From DATKHR01 sp036557365 (lineage in GTDB: Bacteria > Acidobacteriota > Vicinamibacteria > Vicinamibacterales > CAVVIG01), in the NCBI GenBank assembly GCA_036557365.1, contig DATBHR010000080.1, positions 43,285-107,284 of the forward strand: DNA of 64,000 bases, read 5' to 3'. The translations under genes and the position numbers were made by a program. Below are positions 25,521 to 33,854 of the stretch, piece after piece. The notes under the pieces were generated by a model. That model worked only from the letters and a program-made list of their open reading frames with translations, did no database searches and was not told the origin of the DNA. Within the stretch, counting starts at the first letter, position 1, and each line of letters starts with the position of its first letter.

Positions 25521-26804
25521 CTAGCCTCCTACCTTCGCGGAGAAGTTGTATTTGAAGGAGAACTGCATTTTCACGCCGTCGCTGTGAAAACCGTCCGAGA
25601 AGTTGTCGCGCCGGCCCCACTGGAACTCGCCGCCGACCATCATGTTCGGCACCGGCGAGTACAGAAGATTGGCGAGGAAGTACTTGCCGGCATGGAACGC
25701 ATCCGGCGCCTGTGCGTCCGTGTTGTCGATGTCCTGGCTCGAGTACCCGACGGTGCTCGTGTACTTGTCGTTCCAGGTATGGTCGAGGAACGCGAGAATG
25801 CCGGTGATGGGAAGCGGCTTGCCGAGAATCGGCGTGACCGGATTTCCCAGGTTGTTCTGGATCCCGATGTCCACCGGCGAGTCCTGCATGTAGTTCTCAA
25901 TCCCGCGACCGTAGGCGTACTGGAGCTTGAGCTGGTCATTCTTTCCGACGTGGATGATCGAGCTGAAGTTCAGGCCCCAACCGAGGACGTGGTCGCCCAA
26001 CTGGAACTGGTCGTTCAGCAGATCGTCCCAGGCGATTCGCCGGAGCATGCCGCCAACCCTGACGTATCCCCATTTCTCGCCGTACTTGTACGCGCCCGAG
26101 AAATCGGGCATCGTGAACCTCGGCTTGATGTTCTGGATCTCGATACGATCCGAGTAGACGCCCGCGTCGCCGCTGGCCCCCGGCCGTTCGAGCGCGAACA
26201 TCAGCGTCTTGTCGTCTTCTTTGATCGGCGTCCAGCGGACCTGCACGTTCCGGAAGAAGACCATGCCCGTTGGTCCCCAGTACTCGAGCGAGTTCGGCCA
26301 CACATCCGGATCCGAGAACGGGCTGTCGGTCTGGCCAGCGCCGAAAGCTCCGAGCTCGCCCCACGCGTGGCGCAACCGGATCGTCGTCTGGCCGGCATCG
26401 ACGCCTGTGCCAAACATATCGATCTCGAACCGGGTCTTGAGGTCGCCGAGGGCAGTCGGCGTCGAGGACCTGAAGCCGAGGCGCGACTGCCGCACGCCGG
26501 CGAAAGTGCTGTTGTCCTTGCCGAACTGATCGGGAGAGGACGGCAGCTTGGTCACCCGCAGCGTGTCGAACCAGCTGGGGTCGATCTGTTTGAAGTTCTG
26601 GCCGATGTCGAGCATCGCGAACCCGTAGATTTCCAGCCAGGGTTTGGAATCTGCGGCGGACGGCTGCGCCGCGGCCTCTGGAGGATCCGTCGCCGGAGGC
26701 TGCCCGCTTCCCTGAGCACGCGCGATGCCCGAGCCACAGAAGACCAGCGCGACAGCGGTCATCACCCCCACCGCCATCCGCGTTTCGAACCAACGCCATC
26801 TCAT
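25521..26804 (-). CDS. DcaP-like outer-membrane porin
   Basis: A 427-residue outer-membrane protein: signal peptide ending FCGSGIARAQ, a ~25-residue Pro/Ala linker, then a long beta barrel opening LEIYGFAMLDIGQNFKQIDPSWFDTLRVTKLP and ending in KMQFSFKYNFSAKVGG. The opening motif and length match the DcaP family of trimeric porins that admit small organic acids. The start at 26804 follows GAGGAGG. It sits between a secreted amidohydrolase and a secreted glutaminase, so it may admit amides or dicarboxylates for them. Confidence 0.82.
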   Translation of the reverse strand: MRWRWFETRMAVGVMTAVALVFCGSGIARAQGSGQPPATDPPEAAAQPSAADSKPWLEIYGFAMLDIGQNFKQIDPSWFDTLRVTKLPSSPDQFGKDNSTFAGVRQSRLGFRSSTPTALGDLKTRFEIDMFGTGVDAGQTTIRLRHAWGELGAFGAGQTDSPFSDPDVWPNSLEYWGPTGMVFFRNVQVRWTPIKEDDKTLMFALERPGASGDAGVYSDRIEIQNIKPRFTMPDFSGAYKYGEKWGYVRVGGMLRRIAWDDLLNDQFQLGDHVLGWGLNFSSIIHVGKNDQLKLQYAYGRGIENYMQDSPVDIGIQNNLGNPVTPILGKPLPITGILAFLDHTWNDKYTSTVGYSSQDIDNTDAQAPDAFHAGKYFLANLLYSPVPNMMVGGEFQWGRRDNFSDGFHSDGVKMQFSFKYNFSAKVGG

Positions 26805-26841
26805 TCGCGTCCTCCTCGTCAGCGTCGCCAATTTTCGGGAT

Positions 26842-27987
26842 TCATGGCAGGTTGGCTTTCTCCCAGGCCCGAACCCGCTGGCGCGCCGCGTCGAATAGCC
26901 GTTCGTAGTTGCCTTTGCGTACTTTCAGGCTTGCCTCAGATGTCAGCTGACGCCAGACAGGCGCCCACATGTCGAAGACACCGAAGTACGCGCCGGGACC
27001 GGCCGGTGCGACGGTGTCGGTTCCAAACAGGAATCGATCGGGATACCGGTTCAGCACGGACACGACGCGCGCGATCGACTGCGGTGATGCGACCGCGTAC
27101 TTCGCGACCTCGTCCCACGAGATGTCGAAGCAGACGTGGCTGAGCGCCGGATCCGTCAGCATCGTTTCGACGATGTCGAGCTGCGCGGGGCTGCGCTCGG
27201 CGGCCTCCTCCGACGTCTGCACCGGGTGCACGATTCGGCCGAGACCGATGTGCGCCCAGATGATCGACGTTCTCGGATGACGCTTCAGCACCGCCTTCAT
27301 CTGCGCGAGGTACACCGGCTCGGTGTCCGGCTTCGCGAACGGCATGTCGATGTCGTTGTGAACGATCGCGACGAGTCCCGCTTCGCCCGCGAAGTCGAGG
27401 ATGCGATCGAGCGCGGGATTCGTCAGGCTGGCGGTTTCGCCCGCGACCTTCGCCGACACGAACTCCTTGTGAATCGAGAATTCGCCGATGCCGCTGAACA
27501 CGCCCGGAAACGTCTGCAGCACGCGCCGGATGTGGTCGACGCCGTACATATCCGCGGGGTTGAATCCCGTGATCATCGGATCGAAGCGTGCCTGCTCCTC
27601 CCGTGAGAGCGAGCGGTAGGCCATCGCGATGAACGCGTCGGTGAACGAGTAGTAGTAGAGCGGCGCGTCGCTGTGCAGGTAGTACGTCGGAGCGAAATCG
27701 CCCGAGTTCGCGTACGACCACTCCTGCTGCAGCGGAATCCCGAAGAGCGTCGATCGCGAGACGCGGGTTCCCATGATGCGGAGGAACTCGTGCACGGAGA
27801 TGCCCTTCTGGATGTAGTTCGTCAGATGGAAATGCGAGTCGTTGAAGCTGTCGGCCGCAGACGCCTGGCCGCCCTGGCTGGCGAACGGCGCATGCGATCC
27901 AGCCGTGACGAGTGCCAGGACGACGACGGCGCCCGTCAACCAGCGGCGACGCGAATAGACCCGTGGTGATGTTGTCGGACGGGACAT
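26842..27987 (-). CDS. Exported amidohydrolase-2 family hydrolase
   Basis: A 381-residue TIM-barrel metal-dependent hydrolase. The N-terminus RRRWLTGAVVVLALVTAGSHAPFASQ looks like a twin-arginine or Sec signal. The HxH metal motif is in DSHFHLTN; later conserved positions include GEFSIHKE, VAIVHNDIDMPF, SIIWAHIGLGR and FLFGTDTVAP (metal/catalytic Asp). Such enzymes cleave amide, ester or C-C bonds (decarboxylases included); the substrate cannot be read from sequence. First gene of the amidohydrolase-porin-glutaminase operon, 37 bases upstream of the porin. Confidence 0.82.
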   Translation of the reverse strand: MSRPTTSPRVYSRRRWLTGAVVVLALVTAGSHAPFASQGGQASAADSFNDSHFHLTNYIQKGISVHEFLRIMGTRVSRSTLFGIPLQQEWSYANSGDFAPTYYLHSDAPLYYYSFTDAFIAMAYRSLSREEQARFDPMITGFNPADMYGVDHIRRVLQTFPGVFSGIGEFSIHKEFVSAKVAGETASLTNPALDRILDFAGEAGLVAIVHNDIDMPFAKPDTEPVYLAQMKAVLKRHPRTSIIWAHIGLGRIVHPVQTSEEAAERSPAQLDIVETMLTDPALSHVCFDISWDEVAKYAVASPQSIARVVSVLNRYPDRFLFGTDTVAPAGPGAYFGVFDMWAPVWRQLTSEASLKVRKGNYERLFDAARQRVRAWEKANLP

Positions 27988-28313
27988 CCGATGCCGACGT
28001 CAGCACGCGAGATGCCACGCTCGCCCCTGACCTCTTCATGGCGTCAAGTCGTTGATACGGAACGACTCAGCGGCCCGGGGCGGACCCTGTACTGCCGCCG
28101 CGCGCCTCCGCCATTCCGTAGAACGTCCGATTGAGTGGGTTCGCGCGCACGGCGAGCCGCCGGGGCGTTGTCCCGCCAAAGTCGCGATTGACTGCGGCGT
28201 GTCCGATTCCGCTCGGCGCGCGCTCGCCTCCGCAATGCCGGACACCGCACGTGATACCGGAGTTCCTCCGCCGCAGTCTGCCAGCAATAACAGGCATCGC
28301 GGCAGTCGGAAGT

Positions 28314-28329
28314 TGGTACGGCGACTGCA
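28314..28329 (+). promoter_or_regulatory. Candidate sigma-54 promoter in a large gene-free gap
   Basis: TGGTACG-GCGA-CTGCA keeps GG-N10-GC and differs from TGGCACG-N4-TTGCA at two positions. The predicted start is ~28340. The next gene starts at 28497, so the leader would be ~157 bases. Confidence 0.4.
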
Positions 28330-28354
28330 ATCACCGGCGGCCGCTGTCTTGGAG

Positions 28355-28378
28355 CGGACGGGGTTCGTGACCCGTCCG
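28355..28378 (+). terminator. Hairpin shortly after the 28314 promoter-like element
   Basis: CGGACGGG (28355-28362), loop GTTCGTGA, CCCGTCCG (28371-28378): a perfect 8-bp GC-rich stem. Without a T-run it may be an attenuator or a structured leader and not a true terminator. Confidence 0.35.
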
Positions 28379-28496
28379 GGAGGCAGCACCGTTCCGTGAA
28401 TCGAGATGCGCCGATGAGCCCTGTAATTTCGCGCAGGGTCGGTGCATCGCGTCGACGATGGCGTACACGCGATCCGACCCGGCCACGCGCAGGAGC

Positions 28497-28856
28497 ATGA
28501 ATGCCTTGACGACAGGAATGGCACGCCTGACCGTCACATTCCGGGTGTCTGCGCGCCGCTCCGAAGAGCTCATCGCGGCACTCCGCTTCCTGATGGCGTC
28601 GACGCGGACGCAGCCGGGATGCGTCGGCTGCGACGTCTGGAAGGACATCGACTCGTCGGTGCGTTACCGCGAAGAATGGGCGTCCGAGGCGGACCTGCGT
28701 GAGCGCGTCCGCAGCGATCGCTTCACATCGCTGCTATCCGTGATCGATTCGGTCGAAGAGCAGCCGATCGTGCAGTTCGACTTCGTCACCTCCCGGCGCG
28801 GCCTCGATTACGTGGCCGATGTGCGCGCGGGAGTGTCCGATCCGCTGAATCCGTAG
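28497..28856 (+). CDS. ABM-domain (antibiotic biosynthesis monooxygenase-like) protein
   Basis: A 119-residue ferredoxin-like alpha/beta protein. The core LTVTFRVSARRSEELIAALRFLMASTRTQPGCVGCDVWKDIDSSVRYREEWASEADLRERVRSDRF has the order of an ABM/Dabb dimeric barrel: strand, helix, 'QPGC' turn, strand, 'EEWxSxxDLxxH'-like helix, with Arg/Ser at the usual final position. Relatives include quinone monooxygenases and heme-degrading enzymes; here the activity is unknown. The start is uncertain: ATGs at 28458, 28497 and 28518 are possible and the AGGAG site fits none ideally. Confidence 0.68.
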   Translation: MNALTTGMARLTVTFRVSARRSEELIAALRFLMASTRTQPGCVGCDVWKDIDSSVRYREEWASEADLRERVRSDRFTSLLSVIDSVEEQPIVQFDFVTSRRGLDYVADVRAGVSDPLNP

Positions 28857-28994
28857 GCCGCGTCAGTCGCCGAGATTTCGGAGGCGCTCCGGCTGGCTGG
28901 AGGCCGTCGGATGTCGCGCGGCGTCTGATCCTGTCGGTTGCTGCCGAAGCGACCGGAAATCGCGCCTTCCGGTCTGCCGCGTTCCGTCCGCCGA

Positions 28995-29010
28995 TGGCAT
29001 GCCGCCTGCT
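28995..29010 (+). promoter_or_regulatory. Sigma-54 promoter of the tyrosine-rich surface protein gene
   Basis: TGGCATG-CCGC-CTGCT matches the consensus TGGCACG-N4-TTGCW at all but two positions and has exact GG-N10-GC spacing. The predicted start (~29021) leaves a 42-base leader with a GGAGG site before the ATG at 29063. Confidence 0.6.
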
Positions 29011-29062
29011 CACTGTCCCTGGGCGTCTCAGGTTAGGATTTCGTCGGCGGTCTGGAGGACAG

Positions 29063-31417
29063 ATGACTGGCATTCGCCATCACGCACGCGGCTTCACGGC
29101 GCTCCTCGCGGCCGCCGGTATGTTCGCGTCGCCGGTGACGCCGCTGCTGCAGACGCCCGCGCCCGCAGCGGCGAAGACCGCGGCACCGACCGCGCCTGCG
29201 CCGAGCGACGGCGGATGGCCGCGCGACTACGTCGCTGCAAGCGGCGGCGACATCCGGCTCTTTCAGCCGCAGGTGGCGAGCTGGGACGGCCAGCAGCACA
29301 TGGTCGCGTACGCGGCGGTCTCGTACTTCGCCAAGGGCGCGCAGAAGGCGGCGCTCGGCTCCGTGAAAATCGAAGCGGGCACGGGCGTCGCGGTCGCCGA
29401 GCGGCTCGTGAATTTCACAAACGTCAAGATCACCGAGTCGAACTTCCCCGATCTGCCCAAGGAAACCGTGCGCGACATCCTCGCGCAGATCGAGCAGGCG
29501 GTTCCCAAGGGTGAGCTGGTGATCGGTCTCGACCGCGTGCTCGCGCGTCTCGACAAGAGCCAGATCATTCCGAAGAACGCGGTCGGCGTGAAAGCCGATC
29601 CGCCCGTGATTTTCTACAGCCGGTCGAAGGCCGTGCTGATGAACATCGACGGCGATCCGATCTGGAGCCCGATCAAGGACAACGACCTGAAGTTCGTCGT
29701 CAACACGAACTGGGACCTGTTCCAGGACACGCCGACGAAAACGCTGTATCTGCGGTACGAAAAAAGCTGGCTCACGGCGCCCGACGTCGCCGGACCATGG
29801 AAAGCCGCCGGCAAACTGCCTGACGCATTCAGCAAGCTGCCGAACGACGCGAACTGGAACGACGTGAAAGCGGCGCTGCCCGGGCAGCAGCTCGGATCGA
29901 GCACCACGCCGAAAGTCTTCGTCAGCACGAAGCCGGCGGAGATGATCCTGCTCCGCGGCGATCCGAATTACCTGCTCGTGCAGGGCACGAAGCTGCTCTG
30001 GGTGAGCAACACCGACAGCGATCTGTTCCGCCTCGGAAAGAGCGGCCCGCTGTACTACCTCATTTCGGGACGGTGGTTCTCGGCGCCGAGTTTCTCGGGA
30101 CCGTGGACGTTCGCGACGGAGTCGCTGCCCGAAGACTTCAAGAAGATTCCGCTCTCGCATCAGCGCTCGCGCGTCCTCGCCTCGGTGCCGGGGACCGATC
30201 AGGCTGCCGAAGCGGTCCTGCTCGCGCAGGTGCCGCAGACGGCGCGTGTCGAGAAGAAACAGATCAAGGCGCCCGAGGTGCAGTATCAGGGCGACCCGCA
30301 GTTCCAGCCAATCGACCAGACGACAGTGGCCCGTGCGGTCAACACCGACAAGGACATCGTCAAGGTCGGCGACCTGTACTACATGTGCTTTCAGGGTGTC
30401 TGGTTCATGAGCCGCAGCGCGACGGGCCCGTGGGAAGTGACCGGAGACGTGCCGAAAGCGATCTACGAAATTCCGGCGAGCTCTCCCGCGTACAACGTCA
30501 CCAACGTCACCGTCGTCGAAGACAACAGCGACGCGGTGGTCTACGCGACGGCCGCGGCCTACACCGGCATGATGGTCGCGTGGGGCTGCGTCGTCTGGGG
30601 GACGGGCTACTACTATCCGCCGTACTGGGGCTACGGCGGCTTCTATCCGTACTACTACCCGTACTATCCGACGTACGGCTACGGCGCATCGTACAACCCG
30701 TGGACCGGCGCGTACACGCGCGGCGCGGTGGCGTACGGACCGTACGGCGGCGCCGGCGTGGCGTCGCGCTACAACCCGCGTACGGGCACGTATTCGCGGG
30801 GCGCCGCAGCGTGGGGACCGTACGGATCGCGCGGATTCGCCGAAGCGTACAACCCGCGAACCGGCACGTACGGGCAGACGCGGCAAGGCTCGGGCGTCTA
30901 CGGCAGCTGGGGACAGACCGGCGTGACCCGCGGCGATCAATGGGCGACCACGTCGCGCGTCACCAACAATCGCACCGGCGCGACGACGCGCGTGACGCAG
31001 GGGAGCGGCGGCGGCAGCGCGGTCACGCGGAACGGCATCGCGAACAACTCGGGCGTCGCGCGGACGGGCAGCGGCGACGTGTACGCGGGCCGCGACGGCA
31101 ACGTGTACCGCAAGCAGGAAAGCGGCGGCTGGCAGAAGTACGACGGAAACGGCAACTGGGGATCGGTCGAGCAGCCGACGCCGCAGCAGCGCGAGCAGGC
31201 GCAGCAGCGTGCGACGGATGCCCAAAACCGCGCGAACGATGCGCGCAGCCGCGCGGGTTCGACCGACTCGTCCACGGTTGGACAACTCAATCGCGATTCG
31301 GCAGCTCGTGCCGAAGGCGCGCAGCGCACTAATTACGGGAATGCGGCGCGCTCAGGCGGATCGAGCAGCTATCGGCCGAGCGGCGGCTTCCGCGGCGGCG
31401 GCGGACGTCGTCGATAA
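29063..31417 (+). CDS. Large secreted tyrosine/glycine-rich repeat protein with GGGGRRR tail
   Basis: A 784-residue exported protein (signal ALLAAAGMFASPVTPLLQ). Residues ~40-500 form repeated strand-turn units with VxLRGDPNYxLVxGTxLLWVSNTDSDLF, GPLYYLISGRWFSAPSFSGPWTF and GDLYYMCFQGVWFMSRSATGPWEV, giving regular G-W-x-S-A-x-GPW modules. A hydrophobic GMMVAWGCVVWGTGYYYPPYWGYGG-type stretch leads into three ~25-residue repeats (YNPWTGAYTRGA, YNPRTGTYSRGA, YNPRTGTYGQ). The rest is Gln/Arg/Ser-rich, ending RGGGGRRR. Databases call relatives 'carbohydrate-binding family V/XII', an unproven label. GGAGG supports the start at 29063; the frame is open to 28994. A good sigma-54 promoter precedes it. 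Confidence 0.8.
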   Translation: MTGIRHHARGFTALLAAAGMFASPVTPLLQTPAPAAAKTAAPTAPAPSDGGWPRDYVAASGGDIRLFQPQVASWDGQQHMVAYAAVSYFAKGAQKAALGSVKIEAGTGVAVAERLVNFTNVKITESNFPDLPKETVRDILAQIEQAVPKGELVIGLDRVLARLDKSQIIPKNAVGVKADPPVIFYSRSKAVLMNIDGDPIWSPIKDNDLKFVVNTNWDLFQDTPTKTLYLRYEKSWLTAPDVAGPWKAAGKLPDAFSKLPNDANWNDVKAALPGQQLGSSTTPKVFVSTKPAEMILLRGDPNYLLVQGTKLLWVSNTDSDLFRLGKSGPLYYLISGRWFSAPSFSGPWTFATESLPEDFKKIPLSHQRSRVLASVPGTDQAAEAVLLAQVPQTARVEKKQIKAPEVQYQGDPQFQPIDQTTVARAVNTDKDIVKVGDLYYMCFQGVWFMSRSATGPWEVTGDVPKAIYEIPASSPAYNVTNVTVVEDNSDAVVYATAAAYTGMMVAWGCVVWGTGYYYPPYWGYGGFYPYYYPYYPTYGYGASYNPWTGAYTRGAVAYGPYGGAGVASRYNPRTGTYSRGAAAWGPYGSRGFAEAYNPRTGTYGQTRQGSGVYGSWGQTGVTRGDQWATTSRVTNNRTGATTRVTQGSGGGSAVTRNGIANNSGVARTGSGDVYAGRDGNVYRKQESGGWQKYDGNGNWGSVEQPTPQQREQAQQRATDAQNRANDARSRAGSTDSSTVGQLNRDSAARAEGAQRTNYGNAARSGGSSSYRPSGGFRGGGGRRR

Positions 31418-31443
31418 ACACCCGGCATCACATGGAGCGACCG

Positions 31444-31956
31444 ATGTTTCAGTCGAAGTTCCTTTCCGTCGGCCTGTCGTTGGGTCTCACGCTCCTGGCA
31501 GCACGCGTCGCGTCCGCCCAGGCCGCGAAGCCCACGCTGGAGGAAACCCGCGAAACCAATCTCGCCGCGTACGCGGAGCTCCTCCGATCGGATTTGCGCG
31601 CGCAGAAGGTCGCGATCATCACCGACGTGATGCAGTTCACCGACGCGGAGGACGCGAAGTTCTGGCCGGTCTACCGCGAGTACGAGGCCGAACTGGCGAA
31701 GGTCAACGACGATCGGATCGCGCTCATCAAGGACTACGCGGCCAACTTCGGCAATCTCACGGACGATGTGGCCGATCGGTTGGCGAAGGGCGCGCTCGAT
31801 CTCGAGGCGCGGCGCAACGCCGTCAAGGCGAAGTACTACGAGCGGCTCAAGTCGGTGCTCTCGGCGAAGACGGCGGCCCGATTCCTCCAGGTGGAGAACC
31901 AGATTCTTCTCATTCTCGATCTCCAGATCGCGGCCTCGCTGCCCATCGCGCAGTGA
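31444..31956 (+). CDS. Exported helical protein, Spy/LTXXQ-like
   Basis: A 170-residue protein with a signal peptide (SVGLSLGLTLLAARVASAQ) and an almost entirely helical mature part: NLAAYAELLRSDLRAQKVAIITDVMQFTDAEDAKFWPVYREYEAELAKVNDDR and KAKYYERLKSVLSAKTAARFLQVENQI. The 'VLSAKTAARFLQVE' segment resembles the LTxxQ region of Spy/CpxP-like periplasmic chaperones, though no exact LTxxQ is present. GGAG lies 5 bases before the ATG at 31444. It is 26 bases after the surface-protein gene and 41 before the glycine-zipper gene, so the four genes 29063-33025 likely form one operon. Confidence 0.68.
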   Translation: MFQSKFLSVGLSLGLTLLAARVASAQAAKPTLEETRETNLAAYAELLRSDLRAQKVAIITDVMQFTDAEDAKFWPVYREYEAELAKVNDDRIALIKDYAANFGNLTDDVADRLAKGALDLEARRNAVKAKYYERLKSVLSAKTAARFLQVENQILLILDLQIAASLPIAQ

Positions 31957-31997
31957 TGCCCGCAACGACCGGTGAGCAACGCCACGAGGTGACTGCA

Positions 31998-32762
31998 ATG
32001 CGCAAGTCGTCCATCTTTCAGACCGTCGCGATTCTCATCGTCGCCGCCACCGCCACGCTGTCGGCCGACAAGGTGAAGCTGCGGACCGGCAAGTCCGTCG
32101 AGGGCTCGTTCATGAGCGCCGACGTGAAGGTCGTGCGCTTCCTGCTCGCGAACGGATCGATCGCGGAGTTCAAGATCGAAGACATCAGCGGTCTCGAGTT
32201 CACGCCGCGCAAGGCGCCGCCGCCGCCGCCGCCCGATCCGGCGCGCGCGCCCGCGCCCGTCATGCTGCCGCAGGGCACCATACTCAACGTCCGCATTCCG
32301 GAAGCGATTGACGTGGATGCGGCCCAGGCCGGCATGACGTTCAAGTCGCTGCTCGACGATCCGGTGATGATGAACGGCAAAGTCATCGTCCCGCGCAGCG
32401 CCGTCGTCATGCTGCAGGCGACGAAGGTCGAGCAGGCCGGCAAGATGAAAGGCGCCGACGCAATCACCCTGAAAGCCAACTCGCTCTCGTTCGGCGGACG
32501 GAAGTACGAAATCGTCACGACGGTCGTCGAGAGCAAGGGTTCCGGTGAAGGGAAGAAGACGGCGCGCAAGGTCGGCGGCGGTGCGGGCCTCGGTGCGGCC
32601 ATCGGCGGCATCGCGGGCGGCTGGACCGGCGCGGCGATCGGCGCGGCGGCGGGCGCGGCCACCGGCGCGGTCATGTCGAGCCAGGGGACCGAGCACCTGA
32701 AGCTGGACGCCGAGACGCGCCTGCAGTTCACGTTGAATTCGGGCGTCACCGTCCAGCCATGA
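31998..32762 (+). CDS. Exported glycine-zipper protein
   Basis: A 254-residue protein: short signal (IFQTVAILIVAATATLSA), an N-terminal strand pair (KVKLRTGKSVEGSFMSADVKVVRFLLANGSIAEFKIEDISGLEF) that resembles an Sm-like small beta barrel, a proline run (APPPPPPDPARAPAPV), a beta domain, then a glycine zipper (GGGAGLGAAIGGIAGGWTGAAIGAAAGAATGAVM) at ~195-230. Glycine zippers insert into membranes or assemble oligomers. GAGGTG lies 9 bases before the ATG. Function unknown; position suggests a partner of the surface protein. Confidence 0.72.
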   Translation: MRKSSIFQTVAILIVAATATLSADKVKLRTGKSVEGSFMSADVKVVRFLLANGSIAEFKIEDISGLEFTPRKAPPPPPPDPARAPAPVMLPQGTILNVRIPEAIDVDAAQAGMTFKSLLDDPVMMNGKVIVPRSAVVMLQATKVEQAGKMKGADAITLKANSLSFGGRKYEIVTTVVESKGSGEGKKTARKVGGGAGLGAAIGGIAGGWTGAAIGAAAGAATGAVMSSQGTEHLKLDAETRLQFTLNSGVTVQP

Positions 32763-33025
32763 GCCCGGCCGTCGCCAGCGTCATCACGCTCTCGGTCTCG
32801 TTTCTCGACGGGACCGAGATGGCGTTTCGCTATCCAAGACAATCCGGGAATTCGCCGGCGAGCATCCTCGCGACCGTGCAGAAGGCGATCGATGCCGACA
32901 AACTTTTGCTCGAAGTCGCGGGCGATCTCGTGCTGATTCCGATTGGCAGCGTGAAGTCGATTCGCGTGTCGCCCGCGCCGCCGCACCTGCCGTCGGGCGT
33001 GCTGCGCAACGCGCGCGCCGACTGA
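32759..33025 (+). CDS. Small protein, unknown, coupled to the glycine-zipper gene
   Basis: An 88-residue protein whose ATG overlaps the stop of the previous gene (ATGA). It reads SVITLSVSFLDGTEMAFRYPRQ...SILATVQKAIDADKLLLEVAGDLVLIPIGSVKSIRVSPAP, a strand-rich pattern resembling a small Sm-like or DUF-type barrel with the final 'VLIPIGSVKSIRVSP' strand. No signal peptide. It ends four bases before the convergent kinase-like gene. Confidence 0.65.
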   Translation: MSPAVASVITLSVSFLDGTEMAFRYPRQSGNSPASILATVQKAIDADKLLLEVAGDLVLIPIGSVKSIRVSPAPPHLPSGVLRNARAD

Positions 33026-33029
33026 CGCG

Positions 33030-33854
33030 CTAATCGACGACTACCCGCGCGCGCCCGTTCTTCGCAATCAGTCTGTCCACGTCCGTCGTCATGCGCGCGC
33101 GTCGCTCCATCACGGCGTCGATGGCGCCGCCGGACATCCATGGGCCGAGGACGCGATCCAGGTCCTCGCGAGTGAGCGACTGGATGCGGCCCCACAGGTC
33201 GGCGTCGACGCGCTCGATTCGCCACGGCAGCCTGGAACTCTCCACGAACGCGCGCGAGTGATCGATCAAGATCAGTTCGCCGGGGCGGCCGATCAGGATG
33301 TTGCCGCCGTTCCGGTCAGGATTACCGATGAGATCGTCGAACGTCTGCATCCGGCGGATGGCGCGCGACCAGACCGGGCCGTTCGGCACCTTGCCGCCCG
33401 ACTGCTTCACGCTCTTGATGCCGGACAGCCAGATGATCGCCGCGCCTTCCTCGCCGTCGATCTGTCGTTCGACCGCCGGGGGGACCATCTGCAGGCGCAG
33501 CAGCTTGTCGAGCTCGTATGCGGCGATCTCCGACTTGTAGCTCTCCCAGTGTCCGGCGCGGCGGCCGGGCGCGATAGGCTTCCAGACCAGACTGTCGAAC
33601 GACTGGGCGCTATCGAGATGGCCGCGCTGCGGGTTGGTCACGCCCGTGCCGATGTCCTCGAGGTGCGAGACGTTGGCGTCCCTCAGGTGCGTTTCGACTT
33701 CTGCTTCGTGTCCAATCCAGATCGCCGCGGCCGCGGGCGCCTGACTCTGAGCCTGCAGCGGTTCGACAGCGTCCGATCCGCGTGCGTGCGTCGTCGCCGC
33801 GATCGTGACGGCGATGGAGCACGCCACGGCAATGTGACGGAGGTGTGAGCTCAC
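33030..33854 (-). CDS. Exported HipA/PI3K/FAM20-like kinase-fold protein
   Basis: A 274-residue protein with a signal peptide (IAVACSIAVTIAATTHA). The mature part has kinase landmarks: Lys in DSLVWKPIAPGR, Glu in AAYELDKLLRL, a catalytic loop RRMQTFDDLIGNPDRNGGNILI (Asp and Asn of the D-x-x-x-x-N motif) and a metal motif LILIDHSRAF. These match the PI3/4-kinase, HipA and FAM20 branch of atypical kinases. An exported ATP-dependent kinase is surprising in the periplasm; it could use another donor or be outside by misprediction. Its start overlaps the stop of the malic enzyme gene by four bases, making it the last gene of the aspartate operon. Confidence 0.72.
   Translation of the reverse strand: MSSHLRHIAVACSIAVTIAATTHARGSDAVEPLQAQSQAPAAAAIWIGHEAEVETHLRDANVSHLEDIGTGVTNPQRGHLDSAQSFDSLVWKPIAPGRRAGHWESYKSEIAAYELDKLLRLQMVPPAVERQIDGEEGAAIIWLSGIKSVKQSGGKVPNGPVWSRAIRRMQTFDDLIGNPDRNGGNILIGRPGELILIDHSRAFVESSRLPWRIERVDADLWGRIQSLTREDLDRVLGPWMSGGAIDAVMERRARMTTDVDRLIAKNGRARVVVD

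Larger units (their letters stand above)
27988..28496. other. Intergenic region of ~510 bases with a sigma-54-like element and hairpin
   Basis: No gene is supported here on either strand; the frames present have no ribosome site or family resemblance. A sigma-54-like sequence (28314-28329, plus strand) is followed 15 bases after its expected start by an 8-bp hairpin (28355-28378). This could mark the leader of the monooxygenase-like gene at 28497 or a small RNA. Confidence 0.4.

Noticed and set aside
28002..28017. Sigma-54 promoter TGGCATC-TCGC-GTGCT for the amidohydrolase operon
   Set aside because: Good boxes, but the predicted start would be only ~4 bases before the ATG, leaving no room for a ribosome site; kept only as a possibility.
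29033..31285. 750-residue frame antisense to the surface protein gene
   Set aside because: Arg/Ala-rich shadow typical of GC-rich third-position bias; no family match and no ribosome site.
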